DNA from: Gadus chalcogrammus
Lineage: Eukaryota; Chordata; Actinopteri; Gadiformes; Gadidae
Assembly: GCF_026213295.1 (NCBI RefSeq)
Contig: NC_079413.1
Location: 24,110,412 to 24,174,411 of the forward strand
Length of the DNA: 64,000 nucleotides
Direction of reading: 5' to 3'
This document shows positions 48,816 through 61,000 of this stretch, piece after piece (the stretch's first letter is position 1; every line of letters starts with the position of its first letter). Under the pieces are notes generated by a model. The model did not search any database and was not told the origin of the DNA. It saw only the letters and a list, made by a program, of their open reading frames with translations. The position numbers were made by a program, and so were the translations under genes.

Positions 48816-49238
48816 CTTGGAGGGTCGGGTTCCAGGTATGAATCACTCGTGGGTCAGGGTTTAAAGCCGTTCGCGGCGTTTATTGCAACACACAAACACG
48901 GTTCACATGGAACACAATCGTTTAAGTCTTTTAGGGTCTCCGTGAGCCTCTATTTCCTCGTCACTGCCGTGTTCCCCTCCTGTCTGTCCTCGACCTGCTT
49001 TTAACATGGCTCCTCCTCCTCTGTCTCCGGCCAGGTGTCCCCCAATCTCGCTGATTGGGGAGGCGAAAGGGCTGCTCTCTGTCGCCGTCTGGTGGGTGAC
49101 GGCGGTACACGCCGTCAACCGCTGTACATAAAGTTTTGCCATTGCGGTTGCAGCGAGTACCATGAGAAGCAGCAGAACGTCTCTCGACTTTTTCTTTCCC
49201 CCCTGAAGTTCGGTGCTATAAAGGGTTCACAAGTAGTA
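48816..49238 (+). repeat. Continuation of the copia LTR or adjoining LTR-like sequence
   Basis: Resumes directly after the second ACCCGGAC. The end of the LTR could not be fixed. No gene. Confidence 0.4.
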
Positions 49239-49830
49239 GCCCCTGTAACGGGCTGCTCTGCCAACACAGTTATTGTCAGCTTACTGAACAATGAGGAAGC
49301 TTCACACAGTCAGGTAATCGACCACTTTGCAACATGGTGTCAGGATGCCTCTCTTGAACTCAATGCCTCCAAGACTAAGGACATGTGTGTCGACTTTAGG
49401 CGTAATGTCATTAACCATGTAAAAATTTGTATAAATGGTCAGGAAATAGAGGTTGTCAAAGATTACATTTTTTTAGGATCCATTATTGATGACAAGTTGT
49501 GTTTTGAGTGAAATACCAGCATGCTTTGCAAGAAAGGCCAGCAGCGCCTGTATTGCCTTAGGAAGCTGGTCAAGATCAATGTGGACAAGACCCTGATGAC
49601 CCTTTTATATAGGTCCTTTGTTGAGTCAGTTGTCACCTTCTCTTTAATCTGCTAGTATGTGTCTATCAGTGTAAAACAAAATAAACTCCCTTTCCAAGTT
49701 AATTAAGGTGAGCAGCCGTATCACAGGTTCTAAGCAGAAAGGCCTGGGGGAACTTTATCAGAAGCAGATGCTAAAAAGGGTTGAATCTATCCTGTCAAAT
49801 AGTTCTCATCCCTTACAGGCTGAATTTCAG
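49239..49830 (+). pseudogene. Rex1/CR1-like LINE, C-terminal RT part
   Basis: Reads HFATWCQDASLELNASKTKD, DFRRNVINHVKICINGQEIE, VVKDYIFLGSIIDD, then after a stop KKGQQRLYCLRKLVKINVDK and SFVESVVTFSLIC. This is the thumb and C-terminal region of Rex1/CR1-type reverse transcriptase. 5' truncated, several stops. It ends just before the exon 1 flank of gene 2. Confidence 0.82.
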
Positions 49831-49968
49831 ATGTAGTCCAATGAGGCAAGGCATTTGAACGAAACAGAAATCCCTACGAACGCTAAGAACGGACTCTCAA
49901 ACAGGACCGAGTGTTCAGAGTTGGAAATCACAGAAGAATAGAGAAGAAAGAGAACGTAAGCATTGGAG

Positions 49969-50048
49969 ATGCTGTCCTCCTTGAAGATGCTGTTCTCCTT
50001 GATGATCACCCTCCTCATCTTCGGAATCTTGTTTAATACCCTCATCTC
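49969..50048 (+). CDS. Gene 2 exon 1 (start, signal anchor)
   Basis: ATG preceded by CATTGGAG as in gene 1. It encodes [19 protein letters not shown]. The donor is TC|GTAAGT. The position homologous to the gene 1 donor lies 18 bp downstream, beyond an in-frame TAA, so the exon is 18 bp shorter but keeps the same phase. Confidence 0.82.
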
Positions 50049-50139
50049 GTAAGTAACAATGCAAGGTCAGACACACACAAACACACACACAGACACAGAC
50101 ACAGACACAGACACAGACACAGACACAGACACAGACACA

Positions 50140-50221
<82 letters not shown>

Positions 50222-50476
50222 CTCTCCTTCCCCCAAGAACACCAACACTGGAGTGGGGTTTAACTTTTTTATGACATCGGTGTGGTACTGGACTTTGACA
50301 TCCACGGCCATAATGTGTTAACAATAGGTGGGCATAATAAGTGACTCATCTTTGGATGGAATATTTCTTTGGTTGGATCAGATAGGCTTACACCCGTGAG
50401 AGATCTACCCCTATGCATCCTGGGTTCATTGAGTCTATGAGTGAGTGAGTGAGTGAGTGAGTGAGTGAGTGAGTGA

Positions 50477-50513
<37 letters not shown>

Positions 50514-51385
50514 TGTTTGCCATCCAACCATGTAACTATATAAAGTTCTGAAAATGAAAGCTTTTCCTCATTATTACTGTTTCACTCCATAGCGATGTTA
50601 GACCTTCACCTCCACCTTTACCTCCCGCTCTGAAAATCCCGAGCCCCCCTAAAGGATGTAAAGGATGCAGGTGAGAGCCCACATATCATAACAGCCTCAT
50701 TCAGAGCCATCAGGGCCAGAAAGTGTAAAGCTCTACTCCCTCTCTCCGTATGTCCAAGCACCATTTAGAGGCTGCAATCCACACACCTGTGATTGAAAGG
50801 CAAGATCAATACCCAAACCAAGCAGGGAAGAGATTCTCTAATTCGTCAGTAAATGAGCTTGCTGCAGTCTAAAATCCAAACACATACAGAGGCTGGGGCA
50901 GTCGACCCAAAACTAATATTATCACAGCACATTTACCCACAAGCTACAGCACATTCATGAATGGGAATTCAATTCAATAGGAACCACTGTTAGCCACATT
51001 GGATTTGATGTAATTACTCATTTGTTAAACGTGCCAAATATGATTCGATATAATCTTGGTGTCAGTGACTCTTGGAAGGATACAGCATAGAAAACGGTTC
51101 TTATTTAATGTTGTTCATGACTAATTCTCCTTTAGCTGAAGTCTTTATTAAATGTTGTTTTTATTTTGGTTGATTTTGTTTAAGACAGTGAAATACGAGA
51201 TATATATTCCAGTCAGCAACGTTTCCATACACGTCTGACCTCAACTGTAGAATCCTAAATTAAGGCCGTCTTTTTTAACATGCTAACAGATACTGACTAC
51301 ACCGGTAGAACAGATATGAATAAAAAATGCAAATTTGGAAAAATAGTGTTTTGGTGATGGTTATGCAATGTGTGTGTTTATTTAT

Positions 51386-51449
<64 letters not shown>

Positions 51450-53155
51450 CATCCAACCATGTTACTATATAAAGCTCTGAAAATGAAAGCTTTTCCTCAT
51501 TATTACTGTTTCACTCCATAGCGATGTTAGACCTTCACCTCCACCTCTTCCTTTACCTCCCGCTCTGAAAATCCCGAGCCCCCCTAAAGGATGTAAAGGA
51601 TGCAGGTGAGAGCCAACGTATCATAACATCCTCATTCAGAGCCATCTGGGCCCCGTTTCCCGATAACGATGGATCCACGCTCGTACGATCATTCTCACGA
51701 TGGATCTTGCGATCCATCGTCAATTTCTTTGGAGCGTTTCCCGAAACTCCTCTTAACGTGAACGCGCATTCGCTGCACTCACGACGTCGTAGGATTGTAA
51801 CTGTCTACTGACACGGTGCTGAAATGGGCTCCGTAGGAGGGGGAGACGCAGGAATGTCGCAGGAAAATTGTGTTAAAAAGGGTTAAAATATATCCCCATC
51901 AAGGACAACAGCAGAGTAGCCTACGAAAAAAATAGACTGCAATTATATGAATGCTAAAGACATTAAAACACAATTGATTAGGCTTAAACCGACATATATC
52001 AGTCCTAATCCTGAATGCACTGTGCGTTTCACGGCATTTTCCCCCCTTAAATAATTCCTCTTCACACCTGTGAATAACCCGGGAGACGTCCATGATGAGG
52101 AATACAACGAAGCCCACCGTCTGGCCCGGTGCATCGTTGAGCGCACGATCGGGAGGTGGAAGTTGCGCTTTAGATGCCTTCACAAGTCAGGCGGAGGGCT
52201 CCAGTTTTCTCCGGCCAAGTCATGCGCCGTGATATGTGTGACGGCTATGTTGCACAACATTGCAGCTAAGGCTGGGGTGGCATTGCTTGAACCGGAGGAC
52301 GTTGAGGACGATGACGATGAGGTGTGAGGACGGCCTCCCTCATAACTACGCGGCTGGTTTTCATGCACGTCGAATAGTGATTGAGACTTTTTTTTAACCC
52401 CCTCCACCCTCCCTCATGTCACTAAACATTCCCGTCAACGTGACCAATCCCCACCATATCCCAGCCTTTTGCCTGCTCCTTTGCTTGTTTTTTTATAATT
52501 TTTTTTATTTCTTTATTTTCTTATTTTTTTTAATTTCTTTAATTTCGTTATTATTTTTTTTTTTTAAATTTGTTTAATTTAATTTATTTTTTACATTATT
52601 TTATGCTACGTTTTATGAGTAGCCATGTCAGTCTGCACAAATCCCCCCATTTTCTCTCACACATTTTGAGTGCCCTGCCTGCGCAAACATTTTCTGGACT
52701 GTCCCGTTTTATTTTGGCCATTTGAACATCTTTATTAATAAATTAATTAATAATCTTTATTAATTACCAAACTAAGAACATAAAGGCGCAATGCGTTTTA
52801 ATAAAACGCATCCAATAGACGGAATGTCCGATGGTGTCGCCACTGAGGCTGACGATGCTCTTAGCGTCCTACGAGTACCTACGAGCACCCCTGGAGTACT
52901 CGTTAGCTACGAGCGTTTTCAAGACGTTCGTTCCCCACGATGCTTTCGGGAAACGCGGTGAAAACTCTACGATGCCCTTTCGACGCACTTCACGATCCAC
53001 TTAGGCTAACGACGCTTTCGGGAAACGGGGCCCTGGCCCAGAAAGTGTAAAGCTCTACTCCCTCCGTGTGTCCAAGCACTGAAGAGATATGAATAAAAAA
53101 TGCAAATATGAAAGAAAATTGTTTTGGTGATGTTCATGCAATGTGTGTGTTTATT

Positions 53156-53231
<76 letters not shown>

Positions 53232-55076
53232 TGTGTTTGCCATCCAACCATGTTACTATATAAAGCACTGAAAATGAAAGCTTTTCCTCATTATTACTGT
53301 TTCACTCCATAGCGATGTGAGACCTTCACCTCCACCTGTTCCTTTACCTCCCGCTCTGAAAATCCCGTCCCCCCCTAAAGGATGTAAAGGATGCAGGTGA
53401 GAGCCCACATATCATAACAGCCTCATTCAGAGCCATCAGGGCCAGAAAGTGTAAAGCTCTACTCCCTCCGTATGTTCAAGCACCATTTAGAGGCTGCAAT
53501 CCACACACCTGTGATTGAAAGGCAAGATCAATACCCAAACCAAGCAGGGAAGAGATTCTCTAATTTGTCAGTAAATGAGCTTGCTGCAGTCTAAAATCCA
53601 AATACATACAGAGGCTGGGGCAGTCAACCCAAAACTAATATTATCACAGCACATTTACTCACAAGCTACAGCACATTCATGAATGGGAATTTACTGTAAG
53701 ATACTTTGGACTTGTGGATTTGATCAAATGTGCCAAATATGAGTCAATATAATCTTGGTGTCAGTGACTCTTGGAAGGATACAGCATAGGAAACACTTCT
53801 TATTTAATGGTGTTCATGCCTAATTCTCCTTTAGCTGAAGTCTTTATTACATGTTACTTTTATTGAAGTTTATTTTGATATTTGTTGTCCGTAGCGTGAG
53901 GTGAACCTACATTTCAGTGAGGCAGGAACTACATGTCAACAGACCAATAGTTGGAAAGCCTACAGAAACTATAGAGAGTTAATGTGACAATCACATTATT
54001 AAAAATAATTTGGAGAAACGATTTACTGAGGAACTATTTTTTTGGGAGCATGCTTTTTTGGGAGTACGCTGCCCCATCTGCCCATATGGACGGCACGCGC
54101 CTGATTGTTGTGTTTTGTTCATAGGGGACCACTTATCGAGAAAGTGATGGCACGACATTCTCAGACATGGAAAAAGCAGCAAGAAAACTCTACAAAGTTC
54201 AGGTACTAAAAACGATGGTGGTTTTGTGTGTTTACGTTTGTGTAATGAAAGAAACATTGTAATGCAGCCATAAATTTGTGCTTTATGTTTGTGTAAGTAT
54301 TAAAAGGAACAACCTTGTTGCCATTATATCATTCCTCTGTCCATAACGTGTAAACAATCGGTGAACATATTCAGTGGCTTGACTTTGGCAGGATCATTTT
54401 CAATATGATTGTCCTTCGTCCGTGACAGACCGACTCCCATGCGTCCTGTGTCAGTCTTGAGGACGTACCCTCAACAGGACCCTCTTCTCACGGGCAGAAA
54501 GAGGGCGTTTATCAGCATTGTATCATCCATCTGATGCCCATAATGTGTAAACATTAGGCAGACATAATCAGTGACTCGTCTTTGGAAGGAATTAGTTTTA
54601 TGGCAGAGAAATGGCAAGAAATATTTGCATTGATTTGACTGTGTCAAGTTTGTTGACAGTTTGATTGGATAGGCCTACGCCAGGGACTGCCCTACTCCTG
54701 TGTATCCTGGCTTCACTTTGTCCATGTATTTCAGTCAACAACTTTTCTAAATTAAAGAAAAAAGTTTTAAAGACTTGTTATCAATTGAGTGAGTGACATG
54801 TGAATGACAAATATGTACGATTCCATCTGTCCAGCTTGTCAGCAGTTGATGCCCTTGTTTGTGTGTATATTTGAATGGATGCTCTACTGTATACGGTGAA
54901 GCTCAATTATGTTGGTTTGTCTTCTACTCCTCAGAGATCTGCTGAGAAGCACATGTCATGGTTTTACCAAGGCCGTCGTTTCACAAGATAATACCCCAGT
55001 GGGAGCCCAGATTGTGTACGATGGCGAGAAGATAAACAAGACAGTGACCTCAGCCATTTTCAACACATTTGCAAAG
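49969..55076 (+). CDS. Alpha-2,8-sialyltransferase paralogue, 5' half (partial gene 2)
   Basis: Exons on +: 49969-50048, 50593-50670, 51522-51605, 53313-53396, 54125-54202, 54935-55076. All have GT-AG borders and phases equal to gene 1. They encode the signal anchor, three alternative or serial copies of the proline-rich stem segment, the second stem exon and the ENTPVG-like block (DNTPVGAQIVYDG). No stop occurs in any exon. The catalytic exons (motifs L, S) are not found up to 64000, so they lie beyond the window, past a gypsy and a piggyBac-like insertion, or are lost. Exon 4 is about as conserved as expected for a working gene. Divergently oriented to gene 1. Confidence 0.8.
50055..50223. 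repeat. (CAGACA)n / (CA)n microsatellite in intron 1 of gene 2
   Basis: About ten CAGACA units followed by about 35 CA units. Occupies the same place as the (CA)n in intron 1 of gene 1. Confidence 0.95.
50593..50670 (+). CDS. Gene 2 exon 2a (proline-rich stem, copy 1)
   Basis: 78 bp. Encodes DVRPSPPPLPPALKIPSPP and KGCKGC. Acceptor CTCCATAG, donor GTGAGA. Six bp shorter than the other copies. Confidence 0.75.
51388..51446. repeat. (TG)n microsatellite before exon 2b
   Basis: TG run at the unit 1 / unit 2 border; the same position relative to each exon 2 copy. Confidence 0.95.
51522..51605 (+). CDS. Gene 2 exon 2b (proline-rich stem, copy 2)
   Basis: 84 bp. Encodes DVRPSPPPLPLPPALKIPSP and PKGCKGC. 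Same splice borders. Its unit is interrupted downstream by a Harbinger element (51649-53032). Confidence 0.75.
51649..53032. mobile_element. PIF/Harbinger element inside the stem-exon array
   Basis: Inverted ends GGCCCCGTTTCCCGA / TCGGGAAACGGGGCC, flanked by CTG on both sides (51646-51648, 53033-53035). Removing it restores GCCATCTGGCCCAGAAAGTG, matching the other units. It carries only the transposase C-terminus (52070-52327). Confidence 0.9.
52070..52327 (+). pseudogene. HARBI1-like transposase, C-terminal fragment
   Basis: Reads DEEYNEAHRLARCIVERTIG, RWKLRFRCLHKSGGGLQFSP and CVTAMLHNIAAKAG. This is the end of the DDE_Tnp_4 fold; the Glu in VERTIG is the third catalytic acid. The two Asp residues and N-terminus are absent. 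Confidence 0.85.
53158..53236. repeat. (TG)n microsatellite before exon 2c
   Basis: About 36 TG units. Confidence 0.95.
53313..53396 (+). CDS. Gene 2 exon 2c (proline-rich stem, copy 3)
   Basis: 84 bp. Encodes DVRPSPPPVPLPPALKIPSP and PKGCKGC. Same splice borders. Followed by the longest intron copy, leading to exon 3. Confidence 0.78.
53945..54105. mobile_element. Transposon end fragment just upstream of exon 3 of gene 2
   Basis: GGACGGCACGCGCCTG ends at 54105. With the preceding GGAAAGCCTACAGAAACTAT and GTGACAATCACATTATTAAA it is the inverted homologue of 47327-47485. It stops 19 bp before the exon 3 acceptor of gene 2; gene 1 lacks it. Confidence 0.6.
54125..54202 (+). CDS. Gene 2 exon 3 (stem)
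   Basis: 78 bp after acceptor TTGTTCATAG, donor GTACTA. Encodes PLIEKVMARHSQTWKKQQEN with an NST sequon. Confidence 0.82.
54935..55076 (+). CDS. Gene 2 exon 4
   Basis: 142 bp after acceptor TCTACTCCTCAG, donor GTAAGT. Encodes DLLRSTCHGFTKAVVSQDNT then PVGAQIVYDG. About 80% like exon 4 of gene 1 by eye. Confidence 0.88.
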
Positions 55077-55730
55077 GTAAGTACTAGGCATTTTGTTTAT
55101 TTATACTTATTGTCTCTCTAAACCAGAATACTTTAGGGGAACACTTTTATAGCATGTCATGTATTCATGTCAGTAAAGGACGTGGCAAACGTCGTGACCT
55201 ATTGCCCCACTTTCTGCCCGTGTGCCACTTGGGTATAAGGAAGAATTAAATCATTCAATGCATAAGGCTTCATAGAAGAGTTACCCTTTCTATACAAACC
55301 CAATGAATCCCCATGGAACAGGTGTGTCCATTAGGTAGGCATATTTACCCCTTGGATGTTTAATCCTTTGTAAATGTGAGTTTCCCAGGTGATTTGTTTA
55401 TTTATTATTCATTCTTTTTAGAGTAAACCTAATGAATCCACATGAAATGGGTACGTTCATAAGGTAGGTAATCCTTCCCCTTGTATGATGCACCCTAGCC
55501 CATAACATCTCATTACCTTACGTGGAGAATGCTCAGCTCTGTCAAAGATGAGGTCTCTCACTCAGACACAGGGTATTAGTGCATTTTCTTGCATGGGGAA
55601 GTAGAGTCAATACATGGTCTTCCTGGATTACGCATGGGCTTCTATCAAAAGTTGAATGAACTTTTATTCTAAACAGTATGAACTGAAAGGAAAACATCTA
55701 GGCTGAAAATTCATACAGGAATCATCTACA
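55077..55730. other. Intron 4 of gene 2, start
   Basis: No exon or element recognised. AACCYAATGAATCCMCATG occurs twice (about 55298 and 55424), an old local duplication. Confidence 0.4.
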
Positions 55731-55734
55731 ATTA

Positions 55735-55800
55735 CAATTAGGGCATTTGGCAGACGCTTTTATCCAGAGCGACTTACATCAGTTAATACACACATTGACA
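55735..55800. repeat. Common teleost dispersed repeat fragment
   Basis: GGGCATTTGGCAGACGCTTT then TATCCAGAGCGACTTACAT, a motif very widespread in fish genomes. It borders the gypsy relic. Confidence 0.6.
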
Positions 55801-57430
55801 CACCGACGGCAGAGTCAACCATTCAAGCATGAGGATCTGATCCATCGCTCTGCAGTATCTAAAAAGTCCCTTATGTGTCCACAATCCACATGCATTTGTA
55901 GGTAAGCCGAACTGAAATCTATCTTGCTGATTTTTTTACCCCCAGAAAACGGGTCATCAATTAGGGGAAGGGGATATTGTTCTGCTAGTAACACAGGATA
56001 AAGCATTGCTTTAAAGTCTCCACAGGTCTGAATTCCCCCTTCTTATTTTGGTACTGGAACGATGGGCGTGGACCATTCACTGATCGTCACAGGCTCCAAA
56101 ACACCATTCTTGACCAGGGCATCCAGGTCCGCTTCCACCTTGGTTCGGATTGCATATGGCACTGGTCTACCTTTCATGAACACAGGCTTGGAGTCAGCTC
56201 TGACATATGTTAGGGATGTAACTTCACAGTTATATCCTTCATGCTGCCTAATTCGTCACTGAAAACCTCCGCGTTTTTCTCCAGTATCTCCTGTAGGGGA
56301 GTGAGACTGTGGGACAGCTTACTTACCAACTGCCAGTCAAGACGAATTTCACGTAGCCATGCACGTCCCATTTTAGCAGGTCACATAGACTGGAAGCTTT
56401 TTTGTTTGTCCATTGTAGATTACAGTCACATCTGTCATCCCTTCCATGTGCACTCAGTGTCCGGTATATGCTTTAAACACAGTGTCTGATGGCCGCAGTG
56501 GAAGGTGCCTCATGTATTTCTTGTACAGTTTGTGCGACAGTAATGATGCTTTAGAACCCGTGTCTATCTGCATTTTTACTGAGTGCCCTTCCAACTGTGG
56601 CTCAGCCCAGTAGCCATCGGAGCTCCCATCCACACTCATTATCCGCACAGTATTTACTTCTTCTGAAGAGGAATCACCCCTCTCATTTTTATGCTGGACT
56701 GTGCGCACATGTCTTTTCTGTTTGTATTTCAACATTGTCTCTTCTGTTTTCTACCTTTGAGCTTTTGCCTGTGCTCGCATTACTGCTGCATGCCCGTTCT
56801 ACGTGGCCTTTTTTACCACATTTATGACAGTCCAACTCTTTAGCCCAGGATGTTGCTGAAAGGTGTCCAGATTTACCACAGCAAAAACATGGCCCTTGTA
56901 CGTGTGTTTTATCACTGACGAGTTGGTGTACTCTTCCTGTAGCAGTTAGTGGTTGGGCTTCCTTTGATGCCATTTCCATTGTCACACTAATATTTATGGC
57001 TTTTTCTAGTGTCAATGTTCTTTCTGTGAGCAATCACTCACAGTGTTCAGCTAACTTGCGTCGGGCTGCCATAAACATAGTGACAGACTCACCCTCTTCC
57101 TGGCAACGTTTGTGAAATCTGAATCTTTCTGCAATAACCAGGGGTTTGTGTGAAAGGTGGTTTGTCAGTATATCCACTATTTCCTTGTATGTTTTACTGC
57201 TTGGCTTTACTGGTTGTAGTAAATCTCACTGCAGTTTAAAAGTTTTTGGTCCCATTATACTCAAGAAAGCAGGAACCAGTTTCTCATCGGTTATGCCATT
57301 AGCCACGGCAAAGTAGTCAAAACGCTATGTATATGAGCTCGCTCCATTGCTCGATGCTCCCATCAAAGGTGCCGATTGAGCCAATATTTGCAGCCATTTT
57401 AAGTTCCTAACTATAAGTGCTGCTTTCCCC
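55800..57430 (-). pseudogene. Ty3/gypsy retrotransposon gag-pol remnant
   Basis: Reading on - from 57430: broken gag, two zinc knuckles (CFCCGKSGHLSATSW and CHKCGKKGHVERAC) at 56900-56800, protease MQIDTGSKASLLS near 56570, then RT fragments (QYPLPLIDDPFSGG, KKISKIDFSSAYLQ). Stops and frameshifts throughout. Truncated after the RT start. No LTRs identified; 57430-57780 may be its 5' leader. Confidence 0.85.
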
Positions 57431-58029
57431 TCAAATATAACTCACAAAGTTATAGATTGTCCGCTCTTCCCTCCGGCTGACTTTTTCGGAGCACACTCCG
57501 CGCGCTGAAGTCGGCAGTCATGCGAAATGCGAGGCACCAGCGGGGAAATAGAAAACTCCACTTTCTCGGAGTAGACAACACGCGTCGGCTCAGACGTCCT
57601 CGCCAGTTTTGTTTTGTCCTTACTTCTTCACAGGTTCTTGGTTAACTCACATAAACAAGGACAACAACGTTGCGTTAACTGTTCATTCAGCCACCATGGC
57701 ACATGAACGGTGGCAACAACAGAGAGGGAATATTACCCAGAATAACCGGTGCTTCATTACTATGGAATCGTAGTAAACCCCAAATATACAACATACTTTG
57801 TGCTCTTAACTCATTGGCTGCCAGCCATTTTCAGTGCAGAGAGCCCCATACTGTTAAGAGTCTTACAGCATTTTGACTGATTTCCAAAGACCCACTGAAC
57901 AGTGGGTCTATGACTATGTATGACTGATTGATGCACAACCTGTAAATTATAGAAATATATAAAATTACCATAAAAAATATTTTTTTATTGCTGCGGTGTG
58001 ATTTGAAGAATACTTTTTTGTAACTTTCT

Positions 58030-61000
58030 TCTTCGCTTTGCCAACAGCATCATCATCATCAGTTTTTCCCGCTAGGTGCATATCTGGCCTTGGGGCGCTA
58101 CTGCTGGAGAGTTGGAAGTCTCCTTTCCAGCAGCAGCAGGATGTCTGTCTTCGACATCATCGCTCTTCTGGCTTGTGTAACATCAACCCCGAGCACTGTC
58201 TCTATTTTGCTCCAGACTTTTCTGGGATTTTTTTTTTTGTTAAACAATACTTGCTTTTGTAAGGTATTGTTTTCTAACCGGCACACATGACCGATGTATT
58301 TAACATGTTGCCGGTAACAGAAGTTGCGGATAGGTAGTTTTTGTATAATCGTTCAAAAGTTCAAAACGCCAGTCTAAATCCTTGTCCATCAGTCCTTGCC
58401 TTCCCCTATCTGTGGGAACGTTTTTTCGAACGTACCCCCCTTTCACCATTCTCCTCAGGAACCCAGTCCATATAAACTCAAGGGTATCAAGCTCTGCCTC
58501 CGTAAGTGCCCAAGCCTGGATACTGTACAGGAGGCGAGACCGCACCCATGTCGTCAGGAACCTAACTCGCGTTGATAATCGTATCCGTCGGTCTGTGAGA
58601 ACATGTTTAAGTTCGTCCCACTTCTGGAAGGCAGCCCCAATCCTTGCATGAAGGAAGCGAGATGTTTTTGCTTCGTCATTGCTAAGCGTGTACCCAAGGT
58701 ACTTGAAAGTTCCCACATTCTTGATTTTGTTATTGCCAATATTTATCAGACTTTCATGGTTCTTTATTGCGTCATCGACATTGAAGGCCATAGTCTCGGT
58801 TTTACTGTACGACATCTTCAAGCCAAAACGTGTGAAAGTCCGGTCATAGATTTCTAGGATGGTCTTCAGTTCTACTATGGAGTTGGCAATAACAGTTCAT
58901 CAGCATATAACAGTTCCGTTACCTGGGTAGTCCCGCGAGATGGAGCTCTCGAGCGATACTCCCGTGGCGATACTTCATTTGGGATGGAATATGCAACCTT
59001 AATACCTGAGTCTGGTCGTTCCCTCAGTACTTTACGACGGGCAACTCGTACTACGAAATCCATATAAATGTTGAAAAGGATTGGCGATTCCAGTGCTCCC
59101 TGTCTACATCCTACCAATGTATCAAAAATGTGCTTACTTCCTTTCACGTATGCTTTCGTACCGGTATAGAGTGCGCGTAGTATAGACACCAAACGAGGGG
59201 ATTTCAGTCGGATCTCTAGACATTTAAATAAGGCATCCCTCGGAATCCAATCATAGGCAGCCTTCAGGTCCACAAATGCTGTAAACATTGGCCTCTTTGA
59301 TCTCCTTGCATCCTCGAATAGATGACGTAGTACATATATGGCGTCAGTGGTCGATCTGTTGGCTCTAAAGCCCAACTGTGACTGCAGGAGGATGTGTTCA
59401 TATACTTCCCGTATCCTTTCGACAACTATCCCAGACAGGACTTTCGATATTGTTTATATTATACTTAGCCCTCTATAGTTCTCTGCCAATGACTTCCGGC
59501 CCTTCTTGTATAAACAAGTAATGCTTGCTGTTAGCCACTTTACAGGTACCTGATTGCATGACCATATCAAACCGATGAGTAGCACGATGTAGTTTATCAG
59601 TCCTGTTGACTGCGAGTATTTCAGTTGTTCTGCATAGATGTTATCTGTCCCTTGACATTTGCCATTCTTCAGTTTCTTTACACTGTTCTCTACTTCTCCA
59701 CGTTCTGGTATCGAGTCATCAATCGTGGGCGTGTCATCTGGTGGCACTATGTGGGGGTAGCACTCCGGTTGTTCTAGTTCGGGTTGCGGCTCACATTTAC
59801 GGTCACTAAAGTGCGTAGTGAAGTGTTCCTCGAGTTTTCAAGTTGAGACAAGTGGTCTATTCAGCCGTGTCATTGAAGTGTGTTGTTTCATAAGCCGGAA
59901 TTCCTGTTCCGTTTCCCTTTGTTCACTCGCAAAATTCAGTTGGTCTGCCTTAGTTTTGAAGTAGGCATTCTTCAGTTCTGTACGCATCTTTCTGGTCTGA
60001 TAGTATAGCGACTTTCTCTTTACCGGGTCCTTCTCAGCTAAGAATTTCCGCGATAGTTCTTGATAGGCTTGACAGGTCCATGGTTTTTCTAACTCTTTCT
60101 TGCTACACGCTGGTATCGTTTCATTAGACGCCCTTAAAATCGCATCTCTCACGAGTCCCTCCACATCTTCCATCTCAATATTCTTCCCTACATCCCCCAG
60201 CTTGGCACCATATTTGCCTTGGATAGCGGGGTCATCCCTCAGTTGTTTAATATCAGGGCGTATGGGAGGGGTTTTGGGTCTTCGGAAAATCCTGTGTACT
60301 TGCTTTCTAGTTGGAAAGGTTGCAGTCATTACCACCAGTGGTGTAGTCTACGTGATACGCAGGTATACGCCGTATACCCACTAGGAACGCACCAGGATTT
60401 GCGTATACCCACTTAAAAATGTGCACGGATACGTATCAATCGTCTTGTGACAGATCTTTCACTTCTGTGTTTATTTTTCGCAAATACCGGTTGGGTATAA
60501 CTGCAATAAAATACTTTAAGCAGGGGAAGTTATCTCCTACATTCACCATTCATAAAATTCCCCCTGCGCGCTCGCGCTCTGCCCTGTCTCTGTTACGAAG
60601 CGCGAAGCTGCCCATGCATCTCTGCACGTTAGTTGGCGGGCCGAGCCCCTCCTTCTCGCGTGTGTGTGCGTGTGCGTGCGCGCGCGCGTGTGTGTGTGTG
60701 TCCAGTCTTCCCATATTAATGTGTAAACCACATAATAAGTAGTCAACAGAAGACAATGTTTTAATCCCACTTTATATCTCCTTGTTACTTTTAGATGAGA
60801 ACCCCTGGCCAGCCTTTCAGACTGGGTGTCAGGCTAGGGAATTTAAAAACAGGCATCCTTGGTTAGAGTGGAGGGGAAAAGAGTTAGGTAAATGTCAGCC
60901 AACATACAGTTGGTATACACAATTGAAATTCATAATTATATCACTATGCAAATGAGAGTATAGCTAATTCATGGTCATTTTTAAGGTGCAGTAATTTCAC

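Larger units (their letters stand above)
50440..51450 (+). repeat. Tandem unit 1 of the stem-exon array
   Basis: Microsatellite ((GTGA)n, (GT)n), then CCATCCAACCATGT, exon 2a and about 450 bp of intron (CACCATTTAGAGGCTGCAAT, CTACAGCACATTCATGAATG, GATACAGCATAG). The same order recurs in units 2 and 3. Unit 2 (51450-53240, less the inserted Harbinger) lacks about 500 bp of the intron part; unit 3 is 53240-53860. Confidence 0.85.
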
